Shown here in pieces: positions 1-8,999 of a stretch of DNA of 43,632 nt. Source of the DNA: an uncultured Pseudomonadota bacterium (GTDB lineage Bacteria > Pseudomonadota > Gammaproteobacteria > Burkholderiales > SG8-39); the NCBI GenBank assembly GCA_903829815.1, contig CAIKRR010000074.1:1-43632 (forward strand), written 5' to 3'. The number at the start of each line of letters is the position of its first letter. Within the stretch, counting starts at the first letter, position 1. Position numbers and translations under genes: made by a program. The notes beneath the pieces were generated by a model. The model was not told where the DNA came from. It ran no database searches and was given only the letters and a program-made list of their open reading frames with translations.

Positions 1-21
1 CACTGCCAGGCTAGCTTAACG

Positions 22-56
22 AAAAACCCCGATCAGCAATGGTCGGGGAATTTTTA
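22..56 (+). terminator. Rho-independent terminator
   Basis: CCCCGA (27-32) pairs with TCGGGG (43-48) around a 10-nt loop, and is followed by AATTTTT. The upstream A-run (22-26) extends the stem and would give a U-tract for minus-strand transcripts, so it may work in both directions. It probably ends a gene lying to the left of the window. Confidence 0.8.
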
Positions 57-164
57 TGGCGGTGCCTCTGTTGACCGCCCCTCTGCGGCCAACTCCAGCG
101 CCGCTTGCTCGAGGCCCCAAGCAAGGGGCTCTTACCCATTGACTGTCAAATCGTCTGTCCAGTT

Positions 165-1361
165 ATGAGCGAGTCAAGTCAACCCGTATTGGGTTCACGC
201 AAAGGCATCCCTGCTTCGGTACTGGCAGGATTCTTCGAACCGATTCCTGACAAGACCCTCATCCACATCACGCAGGACTGGGTCGATGAAGCGATGCGCG
301 GATCGCGGCCAGTCGATCTACTGGATCCAGGGATTCGCCAACCCGAAGCCGGGTTCATGGCGCGATACTTCTCAACCTCCGGAACGACCGGTGAGGCCAA
401 GCTGATAGGGATCACCGCCAGCCATCATTCACGTTGCGTCTATTCCCGTCCGAACCGCTCCTGGGTCGGCTTGTTGGAAGCTCCACGATTTTTGCTGGTC
501 TATGACTTTACCGCCGAGGCCCTCTACCGGTCGGCGTGCGCCAGTCTTGTAGCTGGGGGTACAGTAATCTTTGGTACCCCGACTTTTGAATGGATGCTGG
601 CAAGCAAAGCCAACGTCACCTGGATGTTGCCGGCCGAGTTGGCGCCCATTGTGCAAAGTTTACCTGCCGAAGGCACTAGGCCTGCACCCATTCGCCTCGT
701 TACAGGAGGCTCTCATATATCTGCCGCGCTGCGCCGGGACTTGTCGCGTGTGGCAGCGGACGTGGTGGATCTGTATGGGTCGAACGAGAGTGGTGAGATC
801 GCTTGGCGGCGCGCCGACGGAGCGTTCACGCCTTACCCGGATGTGGAGGTGGCGATCATCGATCGAACGGGGCGGCCTGCGCCGCCGGGTGAGGCTGGTG
901 CCATTGCTGTGCGCACGGATACCCTCGTTGCCGGGTATCTCGGAGATCGAGCAGAAGGCCAGCAAAATTTCAGCAACGGCTGGTTCGTCACAACTGACCT
1001 CGGGGTCCTTGAATCGGATGGGACGCTCCGGGTACTGGGAAGACGCGACGACCTGCTCAGTCTGTCGGGTAGAAAAGTCTCGCCTTATCCGATCGAGGAA
1101 GCGATCCGCGAAGCACTCGGAGGCGTTGAGGTCGTCTGCGTCGATCATGCCGACCCGGGAAGCCTGATGACCATCCTCGGGGTGGCAGTGCGTATGCCGC
1201 AAGGCACTGACGCCGACACCTTCCGGGCGCGCGCGGCAGACCTCAGTTTTCGCGATTACCCAGGTCCCATTCGATATCGGCTTGTCGATTCCTTCCCGGT
1301 AACCGCAGCCGGAAAGCCCGACCGACGCGCGATTCGACGTTTATTCAATACGCCCGACTGA
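165..1361 (+). CDS. AMP-binding (adenylate-forming) enzyme, N-terminally short
   Basis: Member of the acyl-CoA synthetase / NRPS adenylation superfamily, which activates a carboxylate as acyl-AMP. Counted from the ATG at 165 (398 aa), the P-loop motif A3 SGTTGEAK is at about 72-79, the A5-like DLYGSNESGE about 100 residues after it, A7/A8 near TTDLG and LGRRDDLLSLSGRKVSPYPIEE, and the A10 catalytic lysine in AAGKPDRR near 384. The large core and C-terminal lid are present, but family members usually have 150 or more residues before A3. The frame is open only from position 75 (TGA at 72-74), with a TTG at 105 as alternative start, so the missing N-terminus is not encoded upstream. Neither start has a clear Shine-Dalgarno. 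It is either a compact standalone adenylating enzyme or a 5'-truncated remnant. Substrate unknown. Confidence 0.75.
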   Translation: MSESSQPVLGSRKGIPASVLAGFFEPIPDKTLIHITQDWVDEAMRGSRPVDLLDPGIRQPEAGFMARYFSTSGTTGEAKLIGITASHHSRCVYSRPNRSWVGLLEAPRFLLVYDFTAEALYRSACASLVAGGTVIFGTPTFEWMLASKANVTWMLPAELAPIVQSLPAEGTRPAPIRLVTGGSHISAALRRDLSRVAADVVDLYGSNESGEIAWRRADGAFTPYPDVEVAIIDRTGRPAPPGEAGAIAVRTDTLVAGYLGDRAEGQQNFSNGWFVTTDLGVLESDGTLRVLGRRDDLLSLSGRKVSPYPIEEAIREALGGVEVVCVDHADPGSLMTILGVAVRMPQGTDADTFRARAADLSFRDYPGPIRYRLVDSFPVTAAGKPDRRAIRRLFNTPD

Positions 1362-1387
1362 CGTTCGAAGGTGCAATCCCTCGAGGG

Positions 1388-2449
1388 TCAGTTCTCCTCG
1401 CTTCGTAACCACGCCTCGACCAACGTCCAGGTCACCGCAAGACAGACCGGACCCACGAAGAGCCCGACCAGGCCGAAGGTCAGCAGACCGCCGATGACGC
1501 CGGCAAAGATCAGCAGCAAGGGCAGTTCTTCGGCGCCGCGCCTGATCAGCAATGGCCGCATGAAGTTATCGAGCGTGGAGATCAGACCGCTCCAGACCAG
1601 GAGTGCCACGGCCCAGCCGCTGTTGCCCTGCCAATACAGCCACCCGGCCGCAGGAACCAGAATGACGAGTGGCCCCAACTGGGCGACGCAGGCCACGAAG
1701 ATGACCGCCGCAAGCAAAGGAACGTACGGCACACCTGCAATCGCAAGCCCCATGGCTGCAAGCACGGTCTGCGCAAGGGCGGTCAGTCCGACGCCCATGG
1801 CAACCCCTCGAATCGCCTGTCCGGCCAGACGCACCAGGCGTTCGCCCTGAGGACCGCCGAGGCGGCGCCCGGCCGTGAGTGCCTGAGCCATCGCATGCTC
1901 CCCGTCCAGATACAGAAGTGCCGCCAACGCAATCGTCAACAGTCCCTGCAGTAGCACGTAACCGAGCCCCCCCAGTTCCCCGAGCAGCCAGCGGCCCATC
2001 TTGCCGGCCAATGGCGCAGCCTTGACAGCCAGGTCCCTGGCACCCAAGTGAACGAATTCATTCCAAGCGCTCGCCAGCTGTTCTCCCAGGACAGGCAAGG
2101 TCGAAACCCAGGCAGGTGCTGGCGGAACATCCAGATCGCCGAGATTGCGCGCGATTGCGAGCAAGCCATCGGTGCTTCGCAGCAGTTGCGAGACAGCCAT
2201 GACGAACGGAATGACGAAAAAAATGAGCAACAGGCCCGTCATGACGCCGACCGCAGCGCGCCGACTGCCCCCGAGGAACCGCTGCAGCCGCACCAGCAGC
2301 GGCCAGCTCGATACAACCAGCAATATCGCCCAGAGACAGGCCACAAGAAAGGGACCCAGCACCCACAGCGAGCATGCGACAAGCGCGCCGATGACCAGCA
2401 TACCGGTGACGATACGGGTCGTTTTCTCGACCGAAGCGCCGTCACTCAC
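1388..2449 (-). CDS. AI-2E family (YdiK/UPF0118-type) membrane protein
   Basis: A 353-residue polytopic inner-membrane protein, typical family length. An N-terminal pair of hydrophobic segments (about residues 12-50) is followed by a third (about 65-88), a more polar central stretch (about 90-150) and a C-terminal block of membrane segments. The segment TLDNFMRPLLIRRGAELP... (here GAEELPLLL) and the following GVIGGLLTFGLVGLFVGP are hallmarks of the family. The name comes from TqsA; most relatives have no proven substrate and some are Na+/H+ antiporters, so no quorum-sensing role should be assumed. It starts with GTG at 2449, overlapping the kinase stop in a 4-base GTGA, so translation is probably coupled to the kinase. 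It converges on the AMP-binding gene with 26 bases between, which include the palindrome CCCTCGAGGG (1378-1387). Confidence 0.88.
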   Translation of the reverse strand: MSDGASVEKTTRIVTGMLVIGALVACSLWVLGPFLVACLWAILLVVSSWPLLVRLQRFLGGSRRAAVGVMTGLLLIFFVIPFVMAVSQLLRSTDGLLAIARNLGDLDVPPAPAWVSTLPVLGEQLASAWNEFVHLGARDLAVKAAPLAGKMGRWLLGELGGLGYVLLQGLLTIALAALLYLDGEHAMAQALTAGRRLGGPQGERLVRLAGQAIRGVAMGVGLTALAQTVLAAMGLAIAGVPYVPLLAAVIFVACVAQLGPLVILVPAAGWLYWQGNSGWAVALLVWSGLISTLDNFMRPLLIRRGAEELPLLLIFAGVIGGLLTFGLVGLFVGPVCLAVTWTLVEAWLRSEEN

Positions 2450-4242
2450 CGGACACAGTCCTTTTCGTAGCGATGGAGCTCTTCATCGGTGGGTGTCGCA
2501 TTCTGTGCTGTGCGCCGCACCAGATCGTCACAAGTCGTTTCTGCACGCTCGGGCGTCATGACACCGCCAATCGGGGCGGGCGCAACAGCGTCTGTCGCAA
2601 GCTGCGCGGGCGCTTGGGCCGCCGGCGAAGCAGCCGATGCAAGGGCAGCGGGTGCGGCAGGCCGCGCGGGCAGCCAGGCATCCGTGGAAATCCACAACGC
2701 AGAGGCCAGCAGAAATACCCCCACCAGAGGGGTCCAGCCCAACGTAGCAGAAAGGCCACGGCGACGCCCCGTACCCACCGAGAGGGCATGCTGATCCAGA
2801 GCTTGTGATTCGTCTCTCCGTGCCGCAGTTTCAGCGGGAGAGGCTACTGCCGGCAACGCAGACGAAGCCCCTGAACTTCTGAGCAAGCGATTGAGCTGTG
2901 TCGTAACAGGCGCATCGTAAAGGGACCCGAGTGTGCTGGAAGAAGGCACGGACGCTGGGGTCGAAAATCGGCTGTTCGCGCCCGTCTTCGAAAGATCTGT
3001 TGCGCCAGACGAATGGGGGCTGGCCGGCGTCGCCGTGCCTCGGTCAAGAACACGCGAAGCGGCAACGGGAAGTGCCCCGCGAGGCGCGGCGGGCCGCTCA
3101 GGTTTATGCGCTGCCATGGCCACGGTCGCCGGTGACCTGTGGCCAGGCAAGCCAGCAGCACCTGCCCCAGAAACGGGTAGATCAGGGCGAGCGTCAGATG
3201 CAGCGGCGTCTGGATCCAAGGGCGTCGGGTTTTCGTAGTCAACCAGCGTGAGGCGGCCCGCAACGGCAGGCGTGCCCTCGCCCTCGGTGCCGCCAATAAG
3301 CGCTCTCCACAAGGCGATGGACTGTGGGCGGTGCTCTGGCCGTATGGCGAGCCCGGCATCGATCGCGCTCAGCAATTGGTCGGTGTACCGACCGCGAGCC
3401 AAGGTGGCGAGGGGCTGCATCGGATCGCGCAGCAGTCGCGTTGGCGCCGCTGGCGGCGCCATGCCGGATATGAGGTGATAAAGCACTGCGGCCAGGCCAT
3501 AGATATCGGTCCAGGGGCCTTGCCGCGCGAGAATGTCGCCGACATCTCCATACTGTTCGATCGGGGCATACCCGGGTTTGACAAACGCGGTGAGTTTCTG
3601 GGTAGCGCTGCCAATCACATGGCGTGCAGCACCGAAGTCGAGCAGAACGGGCTTCAGGCTGTCTTCGGTGAGCAGGATATTGTCGGGTGCAAGATCGCGG
3701 TGATAGCACTGCGCGGCGTGAAGTGCGTCCAGGGCGGCGAGCACGGGCGAGAGAAACTGCCGGAAGAACCAGACCTCATCGTCACAGGGCAGTGGCTCGC
3801 GGTTGGACTTGGCACTGATCCAGTCGGCGACCAGTGACCCGCGGTAAAACGGCATCACGATGTAGGCGGTGCCATGGTCTTCCCAGAACTGGTAAACCCG
3901 AACCACGTTGGGCAGGTCGAACCGTGCCAGCAATCGCGCTTCGTTGACGAAACTGCGCAATCCAAGCTCGAAAGTCTCACGGTTGCCGTGTCGTACCGTG
4001 ACCCCGAGATGCGCATCGCGAACGGCCAGCGACGACGGCATGAACTCCTTGATGGCCACTTCTCGACCCAAGGTATGGTCTTGCGCCAGATAGACAATAC
4101 CGAAGCCGCCCTCTCCGACCACCTTGATGATCTCGAACTCGCGCAGCCGGGTGCCCACCGGCAGCGCGTTGCCACGCGATGCTCCAGAGTCCCCCGTGTA
4201 CCTGGGGGCGAGCGCTGTCTTGGCTATGTCGTTGTCACTCAT
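2446..4242 (-). CDS. Membrane-anchored Ser/Thr protein kinase
   Basis: Hanks-type kinase, 598 aa from the ATG at 4242. Residues about 33-317 form the kinase domain: glycine loop GEGGFGIVY (43-51), Lys65 in VAIKE, Glu101 of helix C, catalytic HRDLAPDN (181-188) with Ala in place of the usual Lys, DFG (202-204) and PGYAPIEQY as the activation-segment end. A long Ala/Pro/Ser-rich linker leads to one transmembrane helix (about 502-525), then a short periplasmic tail with two cysteines that could form a disulfide. No PASTA repeats. An in-frame GTG at 4314 would overlap the livMGF stop (GTGA), but the extra 24 residues look unrelated to the family. I prefer 4242, with a GGAAGA somewhat far upstream (about 15 nt). 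Probably co-transcribed with the importer before it and coupled to the AI-2E protein after it. Substrate unknown. Confidence 0.87.
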   Translation of the reverse strand: MSDNDIAKTALAPRYTGDSGASRGNALPVGTRLREFEIIKVVGEGGFGIVYLAQDHTLGREVAIKEFMPSSLAVRDAHLGVTVRHGNRETFELGLRSFVNEARLLARFDLPNVVRVYQFWEDHGTAYIVMPFYRGSLVADWISAKSNREPLPCDDEVWFFRQFLSPVLAALDALHAAQCYHRDLAPDNILLTEDSLKPVLLDFGAARHVIGSATQKLTAFVKPGYAPIEQYGDVGDILARQGPWTDIYGLAAVLYHLISGMAPPAAPTRLLRDPMQPLATLARGRYTDQLLSAIDAGLAIRPEHRPQSIALWRALIGGTEGEGTPAVAGRLTLVDYENPTPLDPDAAASDARPDLPVSGAGAAGLPGHRSPATVAMAAHKPERPAAPRGALPVAASRVLDRGTATPASPHSSGATDLSKTGANSRFSTPASVPSSSTLGSLYDAPVTTQLNRLLRSSGASSALPAVASPAETAARRDESQALDQHALSVGTGRRRGLSATLGWTPLVGVFLLASALWISTDAWLPARPAAPAALASAASPAAQAPAQLATDAVAPAPIGGVMTPERAETTCDDLVRRTAQNATPTDEELHRYEKDCVR

Positions 4243-4310
4243 GATCGGGCCGATTTTCTTCCAATCATACCCGCGACGCTCCGATTGTCGATTGCCAAGG
4301 CACCGAGTTG

Positions 4311-6824
4311 TCACAGGCGATCGAAATAGGCACGCTCCAGCCGGTCGGGGTCAACGCCCTGAGCTCCAGGCAGATGGGCGGTAATCTTGCCTTGCGACAT
4401 GATGTGAATGTCGTCGGCCAGCGGCAGGACGAGATGGCTCATCTGGTCGGCAATCAGCAGGCTGAGCCCGGCCTGGGCAAGGTCCTCGAGCGCGGCAAAG
4501 AGCTCCAGGGCAACGGCTGGCGCCAAGCCCAGCGTAGGCTCATCGAGAAGGAGCAATTGTGGCCCCGCGGCAATGCCGCGACCCAGCGCCAGCATCTGCT
4601 GTTCGCCGCCCGAGAGAAGACCCGCCGGCCGATCCCGCAAGGGAACAAGGCGTGGAAATCGGGCAAGCAAGCGCTCCAGATCAGCCGCCGTGATACCGCC
4701 GCGTGCGGTCGCGCCTAGCCGCAGATTGTCCACGACGCTCATGTCGGGAAAGATCTGCCGGCCTTCCGGTACCAGCACGAGCCCTCGCCTGGCCCGCTCG
4801 AAGGCCGCCGTCCCCGCGAGTGACTTGCCGTGGAAGAGAATCGCACCGGCGGTGTGCGGAAGAAGCCCGCTCAGTGTCTTCATGAGTGTCGACTTCCCTG
4901 CGCCGTTGGCACCGAGGATGGCGGTGACCGACCCGGCGCACATCTGGATGCTGACGCCCTGGATTACCCCAATGGCGCCGTAGCTCGCGGCGACCCCATC
5001 GATGGACAGCAGCTGGGGCACCGACACGCGACCAGCGGCCCCCTGGTCGCGCCGGCGGCTTGTATGGACGGGATCCGATGTGCCCAGATAGGCCTGCTTG
5101 ACGCGCGCATCGTCCGCAACAGCCGCTGGGGTGCCCTGGGCGAGGGGGCGCCCTCCATCGAGAACGTACACCGTCGAGGACGCGCTCATGACGACACGCA
5201 TGTCGTGCTCGATCAGAAACACAGCGATCCCATGCTGGGCGATGTCGGTCAGCACCTTCACCAGAACGACCTTCTCGCTCCGGGACAGGCCTGCACCCGG
5301 CTCGTCGAGCAACAGCACACGCGGACGGGCGGCCAGCGCGCGAGCCAGTTCGACCAGCCGACGATCGACATGGGGGAGGGCGCCCGCGGGGATATCGACT
5401 GGGCCCCTGTAGCCGACTTCGCGGAGCAGGGCACGGGCAAGCCCTGCGCCGTCCACTGGCTCGCGCCGGGTGATTCGCCCTTGCGTGAGTGCTGCCCGCA
5501 CGTTCTCCAGGACGCTGAGATCGTCGAAGAGTTGCGTGGTCTGGAATGTTCGGACGATGCCAGCGCGTGCGCGCTGATGCATCGCTGCCGGGCCAAGGCC
5601 TGCTGCACCGAAATCGATGCTGCCACCGTCGGCCGAATAAAATCCGCAGACCAGATTGATGAAGGTGGTCTTGCCGGCACCATTGGGCCCGATGAGCGCC
5701 GTGATCTCGCCCGGCGGAATATTGATTGAAACGCCTTCGAGCGCACGATTGCCGCCAAAGCGCTTGTCCAGTGCCCGGCACACGAGACCTGAGGGCAGCG
5801 GTGGCCTGAGCCAAACCGCTGCCCTGGAGTCTGCGTCTCTTGCGTCTGCCGTGTCGGCAGGGTCGGCAGGGTGGCCCGGGTTGGCGGATGCCTCGCTTCC
5901 TCCAGCGCTGCGGCTTGAGGCTGTGATCAGACCTGCCAGGCCGTGCGGCAACAGTCGCAGCACGACAAAGAGCAGCACGCCGAAGAACAGCAACCGGTAC
6001 TCCGCGAGCCCTGAGAACAGTTCGGGCAGCAGAACCACGATGCAGGAGCCCAGAATCGGGCCAAGCGGGTGCCCTTCACCACCAATCAGCACGATCAGCA
6101 CGAAGGTGATCGAAAGGAAGAACGGAAACGATTCCGGACTGATGAAGCTGGTCGATGAGGCGAGGAGCGCACCGGCCAGTCCTGTAACCGCCGCTGACAG
6201 ACCAAATGCCAGGGCGCGAACGAGCACCAGATCGACGCCGATCGATCGGGCGGCCACTTCAGAGTTGCGGGTAGCACGCATGAGAAGACCGAGGCGACTC
6301 TGCCGCAACCAGGCGAAGGCCGGCACGGCGGCAAACGCGAGTCCGACTTCGAGCAATGTCAGTGCGCGTGGTGACAGCGGTTTGCCAAAGGGTTCGGGCG
6401 TACCGATGCCCGAGAGCCCATTCCAGCCGCCGGTCAGATCCTTCCAGTCGGCAATACCCTGTTCCACGACAAAGCCGAAGGCAATGGTGACCATCGCCAG
6501 ATAGGGCCCTCGCACGCGCAGGGCCGGGATCGACAGGCAGGCACCGACCAGGCCGGTGAGAAGCATGCCCAGGAGACTTGCCGATCCATAGCCGATGCTC
6601 AGGCGGCTGGCGAGGATCGTGGGCAGATAGGCGCCCAGTGCCAGAAAACCGGCATGGCCCAGAGACAATTGTCCGGTGAGGCCCAGCATGACGTTGAGTC
6701 CGGCGCCCACCAGCGCACTGGTAGCCGCGACGCCCAGAATGTAGATCTGATAGTCGTTGCCCAGTGCTGCAGCGCCCAGTGCGGCGACCAGCAGCAGCAC
6801 CCCTGTGATACCGCCTCTGTTCAT
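4311..6824 (-). CDS. Fused LivM permease - LivG ATPase - LivF ATPase
   Basis: One 837-residue open frame carries three subunits of a HAAT (branched-chain amino acid/amide-type) ABC importer. LivM is residues about 1-303, with family motifs LNVMLGLTGQLSLGHAGF and RLGLLMRATRNSEVAARSIG. A polar Ala/Asp/Pro linker spans about 304-345. LivG is about 346-585: Walker A GPNGAGKT 379-386, Walker B VLLLDEP 503-509, switch IEHD near 540. LivF is about 603-837: Walker A GANGAGKST 638-646, signature LSGGEQQ 737-743, Walker B LLLLDEP 757-763. The LivG signature is degenerate (LPHVDRR, 483-489). The ATG overlaps the livH stop in ATGA, so the operon is tightly coupled. LivM-LivG fusions are known; I do not know of a triple fusion as a common form. 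The substrate cannot be read from sequence: amino acids, amides, urea and aromatic acids are all carried by relatives. Confidence 0.93.
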   Translation of the reverse strand: MNRGGITGVLLLVAALGAAALGNDYQIYILGVAATSALVGAGLNVMLGLTGQLSLGHAGFLALGAYLPTILASRLSIGYGSASLLGMLLTGLVGACLSIPALRVRGPYLAMVTIAFGFVVEQGIADWKDLTGGWNGLSGIGTPEPFGKPLSPRALTLLEVGLAFAAVPAFAWLRQSRLGLLMRATRNSEVAARSIGVDLVLVRALAFGLSAAVTGLAGALLASSTSFISPESFPFFLSITFVLIVLIGGEGHPLGPILGSCIVVLLPELFSGLAEYRLLFFGVLLFVVLRLLPHGLAGLITASSRSAGGSEASANPGHPADPADTADARDADSRAAVWLRPPLPSGLVCRALDKRFGGNRALEGVSINIPPGEITALIGPNGAGKTTFINLVCGFYSADGGSIDFGAAGLGPAAMHQRARAGIVRTFQTTQLFDDLSVLENVRAALTQGRITRREPVDGAGLARALLREVGYRGPVDIPAGALPHVDRRLVELARALAARPRVLLLDEPGAGLSRSEKVVLVKVLTDIAQHGIAVFLIEHDMRVVMSASSTVYVLDGGRPLAQGTPAAVADDARVKQAYLGTSDPVHTSRRRDQGAAGRVSVPQLLSIDGVAASYGAIGVIQGVSIQMCAGSVTAILGANGAGKSTLMKTLSGLLPHTAGAILFHGKSLAGTAAFERARRGLVLVPEGRQIFPDMSVVDNLRLGATARGGITAADLERLLARFPRLVPLRDRPAGLLSGGEQQMLALGRGIAAGPQLLLLDEPTLGLAPAVALELFAALEDLAQAGLSLLIADQMSHLVLPLADDIHIMSQGKITAHLPGAQGVDPDRLERAYFDRL

Positions 6825-7702
6825 ACCTTGAGCGCCACGGCACGGCCGAAAAGGCCGATCGGTCGGACCGCCAGCACCACGATGACGAGCACAAATGCGA
6901 TGAGCTGCGCGTAAGTTGAACCCACCCAGGCGACGATCAATGCTTCGGCGAGACCTAGCGCGATGCCGCCCAGCATCACGGACCAGGCGCCGCCGATCCC
7001 GCCAAGGATGGCGGCTGCAAACGCCTTGATGCCGAACATCGTACCCATGCCTGCCGACACGGTGTAGAGCGGTGCGATGAGAATGCCGGCCACGCCGGCA
7101 AAAGCCCCGGAGACCGCGTAGCTGAGCGATATGATGCGCGAGGGGTCGATCGCCATCAGTTGGGCTGTGGCCGGATTCTGCGCCACGGCGCGCAACTCGC
7201 GGCCCAGACGCGAACTGCGAACCACCCAGGACAACACCGCAGTGATCGCCAGGCCCGCCAACGGAATCAGCACCTGCAGTGCGGTGATGCGCAGGCCACC
7301 GAGGTCAAAGCCGATGTCGGTGAGCGGGCTGCGCAGGCCGCGCGGGTCGCGCCCGAATGTGAACAGCACCAGATTCTCGATGATGAGCCCGACCGCTATC
7401 GTGGCCATCAGCCATGATTCCGAGCCGCGCTTCACGAAGGGGCGCACGGCAGTACGCTCTACCAGCATGCCGAAGGCGGCACAGATCGCTACCGCGACGA
7501 GCATGGCCGCCCATGCAGGCCAGTGCAGGTGGTTGCCAAAGGCAAACACCAGAACGGCTCCGAGCATGAGCGGCACGCCTTGGGCGAAGTTGACCGTACG
7601 CGAGGTGGCATAAGTCACGTAGTAGCCCAGTGCTACCAGGCCGTACATGCATCCCAGGCCTGCGCCTGTTACGAGAGCCGATCCGAACGCGGCAAAATCC
7701 AT
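6821..7702 (-). CDS. livH: Branched-chain-type ABC importer permease LivH
   Basis: Inner-membrane permease of 293 residues, normal LivH length. The family motif TVNFAQG near the N-terminus and the cytoplasmic loop LGRELRAVAQNPATAQLMAID, which contacts the ATPase, are visible among about eight hydrophobic segments. The ATG at 7702 is preceded by GGGAGG and AGGGA; an in-frame TTG at 7750 would add 16 residues with no family resemblance. Lies 115 bases after livK and overlaps livMGF by 4 bases. Pairs with the LivM part of the next protein to form the channel. Confidence 0.92.
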   Translation of the reverse strand: MDFAAFGSALVTGAGLGCMYGLVALGYYVTYATSRTVNFAQGVPLMLGAVLVFAFGNHLHWPAWAAMLVAVAICAAFGMLVERTAVRPFVKRGSESWLMATIAVGLIIENLVLFTFGRDPRGLRSPLTDIGFDLGGLRITALQVLIPLAGLAITAVLSWVVRSSRLGRELRAVAQNPATAQLMAIDPSRIISLSYAVSGAFAGVAGILIAPLYTVSAGMGTMFGIKAFAAAILGGIGGAWSVMLGGIALGLAEALIVAWVGSTYAQLIAFVLVIVVLAVRPIGLFGRAVALKV

Positions 7703-7817
7703 CTCAATCCCTGCCTCCCGGAGGTCAGCCTGGGGCCAGCCGGTGGCCAACCCTGTCGAGCACCAAGCCTTTCAATTGCCACGCGATGCGCAAGGTCGTT
7801 CGACCCTGCGCCGCTGC

Positions 7818-8987
7818 TCACTTGACCGGGACGATGCGCGGACCGTCGTACTGCACCATCACATAGTCTTCCGGTGCCAGACCCTCGTGGTCGGTCGGCG
7901 AGAAAGGACGCTTGTAGGTCTTGATCAAGCCCGCGTACTGATCAAGATCCTCCATCGCCTTGCGGATCATATCGCCATCGGTCGACCGCGCCCGCTCGAT
8001 GGCCAGTCCCAGGAGGCGCATCGCGTCGTAGGCGTTGGCTGTTCCGACCGGGGCCATCACGTCAGCGGGTCCCTTGACGCCGTAGCGGCTCATCAGTTCG
8101 GCCATCACCATCTTGCCGGTCTCGTTGGGCGTGGCAAAGAAGCTGTAGGTCTGCACGAAGTGCGCATCGCCGGCGGTAGCACCCACCAGTTCATCGAAGC
8201 GCCCGCCCGAGATACCCCAGTGCGAGACCACCGGCACCTTCCAGCCCATGCGCTCACGCGACTTCATCATCTGGGCACCGGGTGCTGCATTGGCCACCAG
8301 GATCAGTGTGTCGGCACCGGCACTGCGCAGTCGCGCCAACTGCGGCGTTACGTCGACATCGTTCATCTCGATCTTCTCGACCCCGGCCAGCTCCACCTTT
8401 GCTGCGGCAGCGGCTGCCCGCAGTCCCTTGTCGTTCGATTCACCCCAGGCATTGTTCACCAGCACCAGGCCGGGTTTTCTGGCCCCGAACCGGGTGCTTG
8501 CATAACGGATGAGTGCGACATCGACCAGGTCGTCCTGAGCCGAGACGCGAAAGACGTAGTTCGGATTCGCCCCGTTGACGGTGATGCCGGTACCCGCCGC
8601 CCAGACCGAGATGAACGGCATCTTCGACTGATTCGCGATCGGTACGATGGCCAGCGAGACCGGCGTGTCGATGCCGCCAAACACCGCACTGACCTTTTCG
8701 CTCGAAATCAGTTCGCGTGCTGCGGCAACGCCCTTGGGCGGACTCGATTCATCGTCACGTCGCACCAGAACCACCTTGCGGCCCAGCAGACCGCCGCGTG
8801 CATTGATCTGATCGATGGCAATGGTGAGGCCACGCGTGATTGCCTCGCCCGACTGGGCCGATTGCCCGGTGAGGGCTGCCACCAGCCCCACCTTGATGTC
8901 CTGGGCCATCGCCAGCGGCGTGAGCAGGCAAGCTGCAATGGCCACTCCGAGGGTGCGGATCCGGATTGCGTACGAGGCGTGGGACAT
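7818..8987 (-). CDS. livK: Periplasmic substrate-binding protein LivK-type
   Basis: Type I periplasmic binding protein of 389 aa (Peripla_BP_6 family) that should deliver substrate to LivH/LivMGF. The start at 8987 has GGAG 8 nt upstream; longer in-frame starts lack a signal sequence. Residues 1-29 form a Sec signal peptide with likely cleavage after AMA, before QDIKVGLVAALTG. The first strand and the following Gln-Ser-Gly-rich loop are typical of the ligand pocket. First gene of the minus-strand importer operon. A stem-loop (9000-9028) abuts its ribosome-binding site, and the oxygenase operon diverges from it. Substrate specificity is not evident. Confidence 0.92.
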   Translation of the reverse strand: MSHASYAIRIRTLGVAIAACLLTPLAMAQDIKVGLVAALTGQSAQSGEAITRGLTIAIDQINARGGLLGRKVVLVRRDDESSPPKGVAAARELISSEKVSAVFGGIDTPVSLAIVPIANQSKMPFISVWAAGTGITVNGANPNYVFRVSAQDDLVDVALIRYASTRFGARKPGLVLVNNAWGESNDKGLRAAAAAAKVELAGVEKIEMNDVDVTPQLARLRSAGADTLILVANAAPGAQMMKSRERMGWKVPVVSHWGISGGRFDELVGATAGDAHFVQTYSFFATPNETGKMVMAELMSRYGVKGPADVMAPVGTANAYDAMRLLGLAIERARSTDGDMIRKAMEDLDQYAGLIKTYKRPFSPTDHEGLAPEDYVMVQYDGPRIVPVK

Positions 8988-8999
8988 GAGGAAATCTCC

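Noticed and set aside
4243-4314. GTG at 4314 as start of the kinase
   Set aside because: The added 24 residues are polar and unlike family N-termini, and the ATG at 4242 starts a plausible short leader to the kinase domain. Not excluded, because GTGA overlap with the previous gene is tempting.
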